A stretch of 64,000 nucleotides of DNA from Aquatica leii (taxonomy: Eukaryota > Arthropoda > Insecta > Coleoptera > Lampyridae), in the NCBI GenBank assembly GCA_035610365.1, contig CM069436.1, positions 88,041,912-88,105,911 on the forward strand. The letters are read 5' to 3'. Shown here one piece after another: positions 44,645 to 54,683 of this stretch. Made by a program: the position numbers and the translations under genes. Every line of letters starts with the position of its first letter. The first letter of the stretch is position 1. The notes below the pieces were generated by a model that was not told where the DNA came from, did no database searches, and saw only the letters and a list, made by a program, of their open reading frames with translations.

Positions 44645-45206
44645 CTGCCCCCTTCTTAGGACTGTTCTGTCCCAGAACAGGAGACTGGATGTGACACCGG
44701 TAAAAGGGATCGTGGCGATAGCGGCAGCTTCCTCCATTTCGGCAACTTCCTTGACCATAAAAGTAACAGTCAATGGACTTTTCCTGACCCAATACTCTCC
44801 TCGGTTGGTAACTACAGACCAACACTTGAATGCCTGTTCCTCGGAAGACGACCTCCAACATGTTTCGAACTGTCCTCCAATTCAGTTGATCTAAGCCGCA
44901 ACCAAGCTTGGGTACTGCCAATTTCTTAACATGATGGAACTCCATTTGTCTCTTGAGACTCCATAATGTTCGCCACAGATCTTTGTATAACGGCTTGACA
45001 CGTGAGTATTTCTTGGTGACCAGATAGAAAACGAAGCGTCCGTCACCACGTAGTCCTAAAACCTTTCCGACTGCCGGTTGCTGTCGTCGTAATTCATCTA
45101 GCTGCCCAAACTTCTTTTTAAACACGACTACAACCCCTTTGGACATGTCAAGGTCCTCGCTCACGCAATGTGCGATGGCGTAATCTTTTTGTGTCTGGAA
45201 CAGGCC
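44580..45206 (-). CDS. TARG1/OARD1-like macrodomain + CCCH zinc finger (copy 2)
   Basis: About 208 codons directly after the integrase TAA and in its frame. The layout is as in copy 1: AHCVSEDLDMSKGVVVVFKK, KFG, then FYLVTKKYSRVKPLY, VPKLGCGLDQLNW, then a CCCH finger (CYFYGQGSC..GGSC..RH). Both residues matching the TARG1 catalytic Lys and Asp are present. Relative to copy 1 it has one extra histidine (FHHVKK) and otherwise only scattered substitutions, mostly conservative. No stop interrupts it, although pol upstream is broken. An internal ATG (45146) begins inside the fold. The C-terminus again runs through the polypurine tract into the LTR. It could act on ADP-ribosylated proteins or RNA. 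That is inferred from the fold only. Confidence 0.85.
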   Translation of the reverse strand, partial: GLFQTQKDYAIAHCVSEDLDMSKGVVVVFKKKFGQLDELRRQQPAVGKVLGLRGDGRFVFYLVTKKYSRVKPLYKDLWRTLWSLKRQMEFHHVKKLAVPKLGCGLDQLNWRTVRNMLEVVFRGTGIQVLVCSYQPRRVLGQEKSIDCYFYGQGSCRNGGSCRYRHDPFYRCHIQSPVLGQNSPKKGAVKHLRNILQMQEPSRRLLSIF

Positions 45207-46498
45207 TTATTGTTCCTCGGTGGTAACTCCGAACCTAGCTTTTCCAGAACCTCCGTATAAGTTCATAAACTTTTCGAACTGCATTTCTTCGATTGGATTC
45301 CTGGTTCTGCTACTTATTACTCTGGTTCGGACCTGAACTTGCGGATTGTGGTTATCGCCAGCAAACGGGGCTAGACGATCGACGTGGACCACTTTTGGCT
45401 TGCCTCTGGGCGGTTTTCGGATGCGGTATATAACGTCGTTAATACGCTGCACGACTTCATAGGGGTCCTCCCATTGCCTTTGCAGCTTCGGCGACAAACC
45501 ACGTCTCCTTTGAGGGTTATACAACCAAACCATATCGCCAGGTTGAAACCCACCATTTTGCGCCTTGACGTCATATCTTGTTTTCATCCTGTCGCTGGCA
45601 ATTTGTGTGTTTTTACGGACCTCTTCGTGTACTTCGTCTAACCTCTTGGCCAGCTTGCTGACGTAATCTTCTCCAGCAACTTCTTCTTCCGGTCTTCGCC
45701 CAAATTGAAGATCGCATGGTAATCTTATCTCACGACCAAGCATGACACAGGATGGTGTTTAGCCTGTGCTTTCGTGAACGGATGATCGGTATGCCATTAA
45801 GAAAAGGTGCAAGTACTGATCCCAGTCCGTTTGGTGTTCGGACACTACCTTGGCTAAGTACTTGCCCATTGTTCGATTCATCCGTTCAACCATGCCATCA
45901 GACTGAGGATGGAGAGGCGTTGTCCTAGTCTTTTTAATTCCTAACAGTCGGCAAACTTCTTGAAACAGCCCAGACTCAAAATTGCGGCCTTGATCGGAGT
46001 GTAATTCCAACGGAACTCCAAACCGGCAGAAAAACTCCTTTACTAATACGTCTGCGACTGTAGCTGCTTCCTGATTGGGTATAGCGTAAGCCTCCGTCCA
46101 TTTCGTGAAATAATCCATCGCCACCAGGATGTATTTATTTCCCGAGTCGGATTCTGGGAACGGCCCTGCGATGTCAATCGCTACTCTTTCCAAAGGGCTT
46201 CCTACGTTGTATTGTTTCATGGGTGCTTTGCGCTTTCTCGCTGGACCATTTCCTGAAGCGCAGACTATGCATTTACGGCACCATTTCATGACGTCCTCTT
46301 TGCAGTTCATCCAGTAGAATCGTTCTCGCACTTTACCCAACATCTTCTTAATGCTAAAGTGTCCTCCCGATGTCCCATCGTGGAGATGCTTCAACACTTC
46401 GGTCACCCTGCTCTTCGGCACTACCAGCTGTAGTCTGTTTCCCGTGCCCTCGGCACTTTCTAGGGATCGCTTAAGAAGACCGTCTTCTACTATCAAGG
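45207..46498 (-). pseudogene. Integrase of copy 2, one nonsense codon
   Basis: HHCC zinc-binding region, DDE core (IDIAGPFPES, LHSDQGRNFE, SDGMVERMNRT) and C-terminal GPY/F-type motif, here WEDPYEVVQRINDVIYRI with Gly changed to Asp. A TAA at about 45759-45761 replaces the glutamine codon that follows HESTG in copy 1. The remaining 178 codons (45743-45207) are open to the terminal TAA before the macrodomain. Apart from the stop the frame is continuous with RT-RNase H upstream. Confidence 0.9.
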
Positions 46499-48226
46499 AG
46501 TCCCACTGCGCCCAGTACGCTTGGATATTTTTGCCCAAAGCACTCACTTCTTCCCAGGTTGGTCGTCGGCCGCTTTCTTTCCAGTCCAGGAGTAGTCTTA
46601 TTTCAGGATCGTCTTCTTGTTCGCGACGTAACTGGTCAGGTTCCCACTCATCATCAACCATAGCAGTTCTCCGGAGGCATTCGACTTTTTCTTCCAGTCG
46701 CGAACAATGGCTGCAGTCCGCCGGACATGGTCTTCTGGACAAGGCATCAGCGTACCGATGACTGCTTCCGGCACGGTGTTCTGTGTCGTAGTCATACTCT
46801 TGCAGTCTCTCGATCCATCTTGCTACTTGTCCTTCTGGGTTACGGAACTGCAGTAGCCATTTTAAAGCGGCGTGGTCTGTTCTCAGTAAGAATTTTCGTC
46901 CATACAAATACTTGTAGAAATGTTCGATGGACTTAACGACTGCTAACAGCTCCCTCCTAGTCACGCAATAATTCCTTCCTAGCCTAGACAAAACCTTGCT
47001 AAAGTACGCGATAACCTTTTCTTGTCCATCTTGAACCTGCGAAAGGACCGCGCCTATGGCCATATTGCTTGCGTCGGTATCCAAAACAAACTTTCCATCT
47101 TCTCGTGGATAACTCAAAATCGGCGAAGTGACTAGGGCCTGTTTTAGTTGATTAAAAGAATTTTCGCAGTCTTCATTCCATCTAAATTCTGCTTTTTCTT
47201 CGGTTAGTTTTGTCAATGGTTTGGCAATATTGGCAAATCCGGGGACAAATCTTCTATAATAAGTGCACAACCCAAGGAAACTTCGGACCTGATGTTTGTC
47301 GATCGCTCTTGGCCATGCTTGCACTGCTCGGATTTTGTCTGGGTCAGCCCTTACTCCATCTCTAGATACGACGTGGCCAAGGTATTGGACTTCCTTCTTA
47401 AATACGTGGCACTTCTTTGGCCTCAGTTTGAGGTTAGCCCCACGTAATCTCTGGAACACTTCCTTCAAGTTGTTCAAGTGCTCTTCAAACGACCTTCCAA
47501 CCACGATCGCGTCGTCCAGGTAAACCAAGCACGTCTTCCAAGACAATCCGCGCAAGATGGTCTCCATCAAACGCTCGAACGTTGCAGGAGCGTTACACAG
47601 GCCGAAGGGCATTACAGTGAACTGCCACAAACCAGTTCCGATCGTAAAAGCTGTTTTTTCACGATCCTTGGGTTCTAATTCTACCTGCCAGTATCCACTC
47701 TTTAAATCTAACGTAGAAAACACTGGGATCCTGACAGGGTGTCTAGCGTATCGTCAATTCTGGGTAAATGGTAGCTGTCCTTTTTGTTCACGTCGTTTAG
47801 CTGCCTGTAGTCTACGCAAAACCTCGTTGATCCATCCTTCTTCTTTACGAGTACCACTGGGGATGCCCATGGGCTACTTGAAGGTTCAATCACGCCTTCT
47901 CTCTCCATATCCGTAATTATTTGTTCGGCTTCTTCTCTTTTCGTCAAAGAAAGTCTGCGTGGATGTTGTCGTATCGGCCGAGCGTCTCCGGTATTAATTT
48001 TATGTTTCACCACGTTAGTTCTTCCTTTGGAATCATTCTCCAGCGCGAACACATCTTGGTACTCTTGGATCAACACTTTAACTTTAGCCAGCTGGTCTTG
48101 GCTGAGGTTTTGGCATTTGGTGGTAAGAATGTCCAATAGATGTTGTGGACACTTCTTCGGCGACGTATCTTCGTTCGACTTCACGCATCTCACAATTTGT
48201 GATACTGGCGTGCATTGGCCTACCAC
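46499..48226 (-). pseudogene. Reverse transcriptase-RNase H of copy 2, one frameshift
   Basis: The first part (48226-47708) carries [18 protein letters not shown] missing G near 47720 shifts the frame, and the second part (47723 onwards) carries [15 protein letters not shown], the catalytic YLDDAIVVG (Val to Ala after YLDD), the YLGHVVSRDGV connection and RNase H (VLDTDASN, RRELLAVVKS, RTDHAALKW). It runs open without break into integrase. A second single-base deletion near 48226 separates it from the protease frame. Confidence 0.9.
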
Positions 48227-48894
48227 GGTTTTCTTTTTAACGTTACAGAATCTGAGTTAATGTTTAAGATCCTTACTGGCATCGTGTTCTTTACTCGTAC
48301 TAAAGTTCTGCCAACGAGTAGTCCCTTTTCAACTAAACCGCCCTCCTTTGGTTCAATCGCGCGTATGTAGCCTTCCCGGAGATTTCCATCCAGGCGTGCC
48401 ATCACCACACTTTCCGTCCTTGCAGGCAGAATCACGTCTTCACTCAATAAGACTCGCACGGCTGCCTTCTCTGACGAATGAAAAGAAATTTCTTCATTGT
48501 CGATCTTCAGGACATCGTTCTTCATATCCAAATGGAACCCATACTTCTTTATCACGTCCATTCCCAGGATAACTTCTTCCGTGATGTCGGCTACCAGTAC
48601 TTGATGGTCGAGTACTCCATTTCCCAAACCAATGGTTACTTTGACATGTCCGTGAGTAGATATTTCTTCGCCCGTCGCCGTTCGAAGTCGTACTGTTACT
48701 GGTGATGTCTTCTCGTTTTCCAATAACATGTCAGGACGAATGATGGTCTTCGTCGCTCCCGTGTCAACCAGTAACTGAACGCTTCTTCCATTGATCTTGC
48801 CATCGAGATAAATGCTATGCAACTGCTCCCTAGGCGATGCCATTTGAATGGTAATCTCCGGGGCATGGCTCGTTGAGGTCGACTTTCGCCCCAT
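48220..48894 (-). CDS. Aspartic protease and pol N-terminus (copy 2)
   Basis: About 224 codons with [12 protein letters not shown] (active-site DTG) and [13 protein letters not shown]. Beyond the protease it continues into the N-terminal part of pol ([20 protein letters not shown]). It ends prematurely (LKRKPW then stop) because one base is missing in an A run near 48226. It lies in a different frame from Gag, offset by -1, with the Gag stop at 48909. This is compatible with a programmed frameshift, but copy 1 has them fused, so a mutation is equally possible. Confidence 0.85.
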   Translation of the reverse strand: MGRKSTSTSHAPEITIQMASPREQLHSIYLDGKINGRSVQLLVDTGATKTIIRPDMLLENEKTSPVTVRLRTATGEEISTHGHVKVTIGLGNGVLDHQVLVADITEEVILGMDVIKKYGFHLDMKNDVLKIDNEEISFHSSEKAAVRVLLSEDVILPARTESVVMARLDGNLREGYIRAIEPKEGGLVEKGLLVGRTLVRVKNTMPVRILNINSDSVTLKRKPW

Positions 48895-48908
48895 TCGGTC
48901 GACCCGTT

Positions 48909-50114
48909 CTAGTTTTCCGGACGCTCTTCTGGTCTTCTTTTGGGCTTAGTACAACGGCGTCGTACGTGGCCCGATTCTCCGCAGTTCCAGCACGTCAGTT
49001 CTTTTCCTCGAGCTTCTCGTTCATGAAATACCCGTCGCACTATGTCTTCAATGCTTTCTTCTGTGTGCGAGGATACTTCTGCATCACAACGGAGCTTATG
49101 GCTGCCTCGGTGCGACGCTTGTTTCGCCGCCTCGAACTCCAAAGCATGGGTTAATGCGTCATCCAACGTCTTCGGTCGAGCTAACCGGAGAGTCTGCTGT
49201 GTTTCGCTGTCTCGGAGGCCGTCTACAAAGGTTTGAATAGCCAACTGCTCCAAGAAGGTATCTGGTGCTGTAGGATACGCAAGCCGTGTTAATCTAGCGA
49301 TGTCAGCCTCAAACTCTTGAAGACTTTCGGCAGCTTTCTGAACCCGACTTTTAATTTGAGCTTGATAGACTTGTTGAAGATGGGCATCTCCATATCTCAT
49401 TTCTAATCGTGATATTAAGAGTTCGTAATTTTCTTGCAGGTGGTCCGGAACAGTTAGTAAAATTCCCAGCGCTTCTCCACGTAAGGACACTATTAAAGAC
49501 GTCGCTTTCTGCTTGTTGCTCCAACCATTAGCAGTAGCTGCAACTTCAAACTGCTTGTAGTAGGTTGACCATGGAACTTTACCATCAAAATTCGGAGGTA
49601 CAACTTTGAATTTATGAGTGTTTTCTTTTCTATGGTCCATTATTAAATCTTCACTCGTGACGCTTCCTTCACCGTGACAATTCATTTGGGTCATTCTTTC
49701 TTCAAGCAGTTGTATTCTTTCTCTCAATTTTTTCTCTAGCCTGTCTTTTATGGTTCTTGAATTTTCTTTTAACTTCTCTTCTAATTTGTCTTGTACTTCT
49801 TCTATTATGTCATTCACAGAATCGCAAATTTCTTCTTTTAAATTTAGCATATCTGCTTGGGTTTCCTTTTGCGCAATTCTGATTTGATTTCCTACACTAA
49901 CTTGTATTTGTTCCTCAATAGTCTTTATTTGATTTTCCATGCTCGCTCGTATTTCTTCTTTCAAACTTCTAGCATTTTCTTCCATTTTTCTAGAATTTTC
50001 TTCCATTTTCTGAGAATTTTCGGACAGTTTTTCTTGGATATTTTTATTCATCGATTCGAGAATTTCAAGTATTTTTGAATCCATTTTAACTGCTTTCAAA
50101 CGCGTCACCGGCAT
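48909..50114 (-). CDS. Gag polyprotein, intact, 401 aa (copy 2)
   Basis: Starts at the ATG of MPVTRLKAVK, the same start as copies 1 and 3. Residues ~10-165 form a long charged coiled coil with repeated ENSRKMEE-type units. Residues ~185-330 are the Gag core (PPNFDGKVPWSTYYKQ, NKQKATSLIVSLRGEAL, RLEMRYGDAHLQQVYQAQIK). A CCHC zinc knuckle near the C-terminus is intact (CWNCGESGHVRRRC, C-x2-C-x4-H-x4-C). It is the only complete Gag in the window and the reference for breaks in copies 1 and 3. It would form the particle and bind element RNA. The coiled coil is unusually long for Gypsy Gag, in my judgement. Confidence 0.9.
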   Translation of the reverse strand: MPVTRLKAVKMDSKILEILESMNKNIQEKLSENSQKMEENSRKMEENARSLKEEIRASMENQIKTIEEQIQVSVGNQIRIAQKETQADMLNLKEEICDSVNDIIEEVQDKLEEKLKENSRTIKDRLEKKLRERIQLLEERMTQMNCHGEGSVTSEDLIMDHRKENTHKFKVVPPNFDGKVPWSTYYKQFEVAATANGWSNKQKATSLIVSLRGEALGILLTVPDHLQENYELLISRLEMRYGDAHLQQVYQAQIKSRVQKAAESLQEFEADIARLTRLAYPTAPDTFLEQLAIQTFVDGLRDSETQQTLRLARPKTLDDALTHALEFEAAKQASHRGSHKLRCDAEVSSHTEESIEDIVRRVFHEREARGKELTCWNCGESGHVRRRCTKPKRRPEERPEN

Positions 50115-50395
50115 AAATTTAAATATAACACGAATATAAAATTTAAATACACTACTTTTTAAAATGCAGTTTTTGTATAACCAAAATTTTAATAACGATC
50201 CACTTGTTAATATTAAACCACGGAAACGACTTTAATTAATATCGCGATCACGCACTTGTTAAAGAAAAAAGTTTAATAAACACTATTTTATACTTTATAA
50301 ATAAACACGCGTATCCGCGAACTTATTACTAGAGCGATATTAGATTGCTTAATAGTATTTACACTAATAAAAATCGCGTACGGTTTGTTCTATTC

Positions 50396-50417
50396 GATAC
50401 TTCAACACCTGACGCCA
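50396..50417 (-). other. Primer binding site of copy 2
   Basis: Reads TGGCGTCAGGTGTTGAAG on the minus strand, one base inside the LTR end. Same type as copy 1. Confidence 0.6.
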
Positions 50418-50418
50418 C

Positions 50419-50888
50419 TGTTACGTATTTATTATTAAAAACTAATTTATTAAAAAACTAAAAATTATGTTTACTTATTCTAGAAATATGCACACTTTTA
50501 AATTAACCGAACTAATTAAATCTAATAATATTTAATGAAAACACTTACACGAATTTATGTATTACCGTTGTATAACACTATCACTTAAGATAAGATGACG
50601 TTCTCGGATTTCACACTGTAAGTCACGTTCACTCGATTCGGTGTACACTGTTATTTATTTAAAACTTCGCACGTGCTAATCACTTATTTATCTTCACTTG
50701 AATAATCTTCTTAATACTGCATGCATTCACATTCCAGCAATAACTGACCTACGATCAGTCTCGTAGCTATATATAGACATACGGAAATCCTTCTCGATCG
50801 TTCCTCACTTTTCGCTATAACTTCTAGAAAATAGATAACAGCCTTCTAGAAGGCTCTTGCATTTGCAAGTAATTTCTTGAACGTTTCA
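50419..50888 (-). repeat. 5' LTR of copy 2 (470 bp)
   Basis: Plus strand TGTTACGT...ACGTTTCA, followed by the ATAC duplication (50889-50892). Retains the TATATATA and initiator blocks. Confidence 0.95.
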
Positions 50889-51089
50889 ATACAATAATCT
50901 TGATATAAATCAGCCGTCTGAGTGATAAACGCACAACCAAATTACAAATAACTCATAAATATTTAAATAATTTTGAATTATTTGTTTTTCAATTGACAAC
51001 ATTAGTTCATATAGCTATAGCGATAATATTAGTTTGGCTATCAATTTATTTTTAAGATTTCTAAGATTTTCGCAAACTCATTATAAAGT

Positions 51090-53510
51090 TTTTGTCACGT
51101 GGAATGCATATCTGTAGAACTTCACACTGGCGACATAGGTCTACCATTAGAACCGAAATTTGTTTAAATTTTACAAGTAATCAACCACGACAAAACCTCC
51201 CACCGCAGATGGATCAAACTACGTTAAAATAGTTACTAAAAACAATATTATACATACCAACTGACCAAGAAAGACGGAACTATATAAACAAAAGCTACAA
51301 GACAAAATAGAACTACAACAGTTTAGTTCTTTTCATAAAGTAGTGATAGACTCTAATGCCGATCAGATAAAAGAGTCTATGATAGACACCTTTCAGAGCA
51401 GTTGTTCTCTGAAAGATTAAAAAACACACACATTGGTAGAACAAAAACTTACAAAGTGCCATACAGGAAATCAAGCGTCTGTTCAATAGGTTTAAACTCA
51501 CTAAAAACTGAAAGAACTACTATAAAGCTCTGACAGAATAAGGCAAAAAAGTCAAGATAGCTAAGATAGCAGCCCGGGAAACATTTTGCCAAGAGATGGA
51601 AACCACGCGTTCCATAGCCAAGTTTAACAAAAATATCTCAAAGCCCAATAAGCACGCTTAAGAAAAAAAGCGGAGAATACACTAGAACCGAGAATGAGAC
51701 AATATATTTTTTTGATAAAACCTCGTTTACTTGGAGCAGTCGAATAACCTAGTTTCGTCGAAACCAACCATACTCTTAAAAGCAAAGACTAAAAAAAAAG
51801 GAAAAACAATTGTCAGCAAAAAAAGGATAAAACGGAAAATTAGTCTCTTCACTCTTCTTAAATCTGTTGGCTACGATGGCATACAACCCGTGATGCTACA
51901 GAAAAGGATAGATATACTACTTAACCCACTCAAAATCATGTTCTAAGCAAGTCTTGCACTAGATTACATTGCCTAAGCCTGGAGAGTGACTAAAATGGTA
52001 TTTATCCCAAAACCGAGTTAAAATAGCTATGCAAAAGTTCATTCTTGCATACCTATCAGTCTAACATAATTCCTGTTTAAAACATTAGAAAAATTAATAG
52101 ACAGGCATTGGAGGGAAATAGTTTTAACAGCATTCACGATCCATAGATATCAACATAGTTACCAAACTGGAAAGTCATGTTATACAGCACTACACCAACT
52201 AGTAGAAAAAACTAAAAAAATCTTGGAAAGTAAAGAAAATGCAGTTAGAGCGTTCCTAGATCTACAAGCAGCCTTCAACAACACCTCCTATCACTCTATA
52301 CAAAAGGCAATGACAAACCATCAGATCGACAATACTACGATAAGATTGACTATGACAATGCTTAATACGAGAAATTTAAAAGTCCAATTGTTTGTCCAAG
52401 AAAAGACAGTACAAACAACAAGGGGATGTCCACAGGGATGAATACTCTCTCCGTTTTTGTGCTGTTTCATAGTCGATGGACTACTCACCCAGCTAAACAA
52501 CATTGTCATAGTGACACGTGGCAAATACCAGAGTACCGTAAACAATGAAATGAAAACAAAATTAAAGATAATCGAAAAATGATGCTTAAAGAATATTTTT
52601 ATAAATAATCCTAACAAAACTACTTTTGTCACCTTCACACGTAGAAAAAACACTACAAACACAATCAACTTAAACTGTATGGAACAAGCGTATATTGAGT
52701 CAGCTTAAATATTTAGGACTAATCATCGACTCCAAGTTAACTTGGAACTCCCATCTTGAAAAAACAGTTACCAGGTGTATACAAGTATTAGTTATTGAGA
52801 AAAGAGTTATAGGCAGTAAGTAAGAGATCAAACCAACACTAGCTCTACAAAGCCATGGTTGAACTAATAATCTCATACCTCATAATCGCCTCGTGACCCA
52901 AAAACCCAACAAGTAACTGCAAAACTGCAAAATGAACAGGATACAATATCTAGCTAATAATCTATGGCATGACAAGATCATGTCACACATCAGTAACCTA
53001 ATTCTAGAAATAGGGTCTGACTTAATAAAAAAAAATCTTTAATTTTGAAAAGAATTACATCATTCAAGCGAAAATGCAAACTATTAACATATGCATAAAC
53101 ATCAGCATAGAAAAGGAATTGTACAATCGAAATATATACATTCTTACAGTCAGCGTTGAACGAATTTAGTACCTCGTCGAGACTAGTCAATGAATGCAAA
53201 CTCAAAATTTAAATCTTGAGCCAAAAGAACCCAGTAAGAGTATGCTGGATCTCGATTACCGTAGTATAAAAGAAAATAAAAACGCAAACCAGCTTGCAAA
53301 ACAACGACAGATCCAGAATCTGCTCTAAACATACAAAAAATCAAGCTCACTTAGCCATAAATAAACGGGTTAATGCCACCCATCAGCAGAATTGGGAAAA
53401 CTGCAACCTGCAGAAGATTAACGTCTATAAAGATGAGCCGGTATGCCGACTAGTCAAAAGGAAGATGATACAGCATATCGTATTTTCTTTGAATACATAA
53501 ACAAAACACA
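51090..53510 (+). pseudogene. Dead non-LTR retrotransposon (Jockey/I-type LINE)
   Basis: Reading rightwards there is a possible endonuclease C-terminus (INHDKTSHRRW at about 51.18 kb). The RT is the clearest part: SVGYDGIQPVMLQ, MVFIPKPS, FLFKTLEKLIDRHWRE, SYQTGKSCYTALHQLV, FLDLQAAFNNTSYHSIQKA and RGCPQG at 51.85-52.45 kb. The catalytic YADD segment is deleted. The thumb follows (LKYLGLIIDSKLTWNSHLEK, about 52.71 kb). Near the end are traces of an RNase H domain (NANQLAKQ) and a C-terminal Cys/His region (NWENCNLQ...EPVCRLV...QHIVFS, to 53.5 kb). Stops and frame shifts occur every 100-200 bp. RNase H plus RT order fits the I/Jockey/LOA groups. Confidence 0.75.
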
Positions 53511-53577
53511 AACATTGAAAATCCAAGTAACAAAGTTTATTTTACCACTGTTATAGAAAAAGTTGGCGCTATAGGAT

Positions 53578-54205
53578 ATGTTTGCAGTCGTAGAATTTTC
53601 TCCAGGGAAAAGTGGTGGTTTGACTATTGTCAATAAAGAATGGCTAACACCTCGGAAAAGACAAGTATTTTGGCCACCTCATAAGGAGCAATCTCAGTTT
53701 AATAAATCATTAAGAAAATCCGAAAAAGTAAATACAGATACCTAGAACCTTTATAATATTAAAAAAGTTTTTTTTTGAATCTGGTATTTATACATTATAA
53801 CCTATATTATATAAAAATTACTGTCTTTTATTTTTTAGATGATTATGAAAAAGCTTTTAAAAAATTATAAATTGCACAAGACACATCTGATATACAAACA
53901 TCAGAGAAAGAAGATTGTAGTAAGAAAAAAAAATTGAATAATTAGACGACTTTTAAAATTTCAAAGTGATGAGGAGGCGAATTGCATCAAAGACGATGAA
54001 GAACAAGTAGAAAATAATTTGCCAACACCACCAAAAACTAAAAAAATTACACTTCCAGGCAATTCAGAAAGTACGTTAAAGAAACTGATTTATAAAAAAA
54101 ATTTATTAACATTTTATTTTTTTTAGATCTTAATATTAAGAAGTCTAATTCAAACTTGATTTCAACTCACACTTTAATGCCTACCAATTCAGAAAAATCA
54201 GGTAT
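53578..54205 (+). pseudogene. Broken multi-exon gene, DUF4806-like
   Basis: Exon A (from ATG 53578) reads MFAVVEFSPGKSGGLTIVNK, then EWLTPRKRQVFWPPHKEQSQ, ending after a TAG at about 53743 where a tryptophan would be expected. Exon B follows a clear acceptor (TTTATTTTTTAG, about 53840) with DYEKAFKK and IAQDTSDIQTS, interrupted by a TAA and a frame shift. It then reads EEANCIKDDEEQVENNLPTP and ends at a GTACGT donor (about 54073). Exon C (after TTTTTTTAG, about 54127) runs LNIKKSNSNLISTH to a GTATGC donor (about 54203). The pattern (VVEF..., WPP, Y..A..K...A.DTSD) resembles insect proteins with DUF4806, a domain of unknown function. Introns survive, so it is not a processed copy. A retroelement begins 190 bp downstream. 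Confidence 0.45.
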
Positions 54206-54393
54206 GCAGGTATATCTGATAGAGTATAAATATCTTTCATAAATATTATACACTTTTTGCTATTAGCAAAAAATATAGAGTGTATACAGTAAAACTCCAA
54301 TTACCCAATCAAGTTTGTATTCTCAGTTTATAATATAGGTGTAGTCACTGGTACAGTAACTTAATTAATTGATATTCTGCTGTGTATACGTAC

Positions 54394-54683
54394 TGAAACG
54401 TTCGAGAAGTTATTCGCAACTTCGAGAGCCTTTGCCAGGTTCTCTAGAACGTTCACCGAAGGATGTGGAACATACGGGAACGTTTTGCCAAATTGTATAA
54501 ATACTAAGCAAACAAATACGAAGTCAGTTATTTCTGTAATGCGAAGACGGCAGTGTTAAAAAGATTATTCAAGTGGAAATAAATAAGTGACTAACGCGTG
54601 TGCGATAAAGATACGGAGTACGTGACTAATATAAACAACTTTCGGTGTTTAGATAAATAGAAGTTATCTTCGTGTAAGTAATA
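54394..54683 (+). repeat. 5' LTR of copy 3, left segment
   Basis: TGAAACGTTCGAG... through GTGTTAAAAAGATTATTCAA to CTTCGTGTAAGTAATA, where a foreign insertion starts. It continues at 56592. Confidence 0.85.

Larger units (their letters stand above)
44176..50888 (-). mobile_element. Ty3/Gypsy element copy 2 with macrodomain module
   Basis: Same family and layout as copy 1, on the minus strand. LTRs are at 44176-44644 and 50419-50888, with ATAC duplications on both sides. The two LTRs differ at roughly ten positions in 470 (about 2% by eye), so it is older than copy 1 by LTR divergence, although its coding region is better preserved. Gag and protease are intact. Pol has two single-base deletions and one nonsense codon. 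The macrodomain reading is open. Confidence 0.95.

Noticed and set aside
46129-47678. Several plus-strand open frames antisense to copy 2 pol (and the same shadows in copy 1)
   Set aside because: They mirror the pol codons, recur only because pol is conserved, and show no domain of their own.
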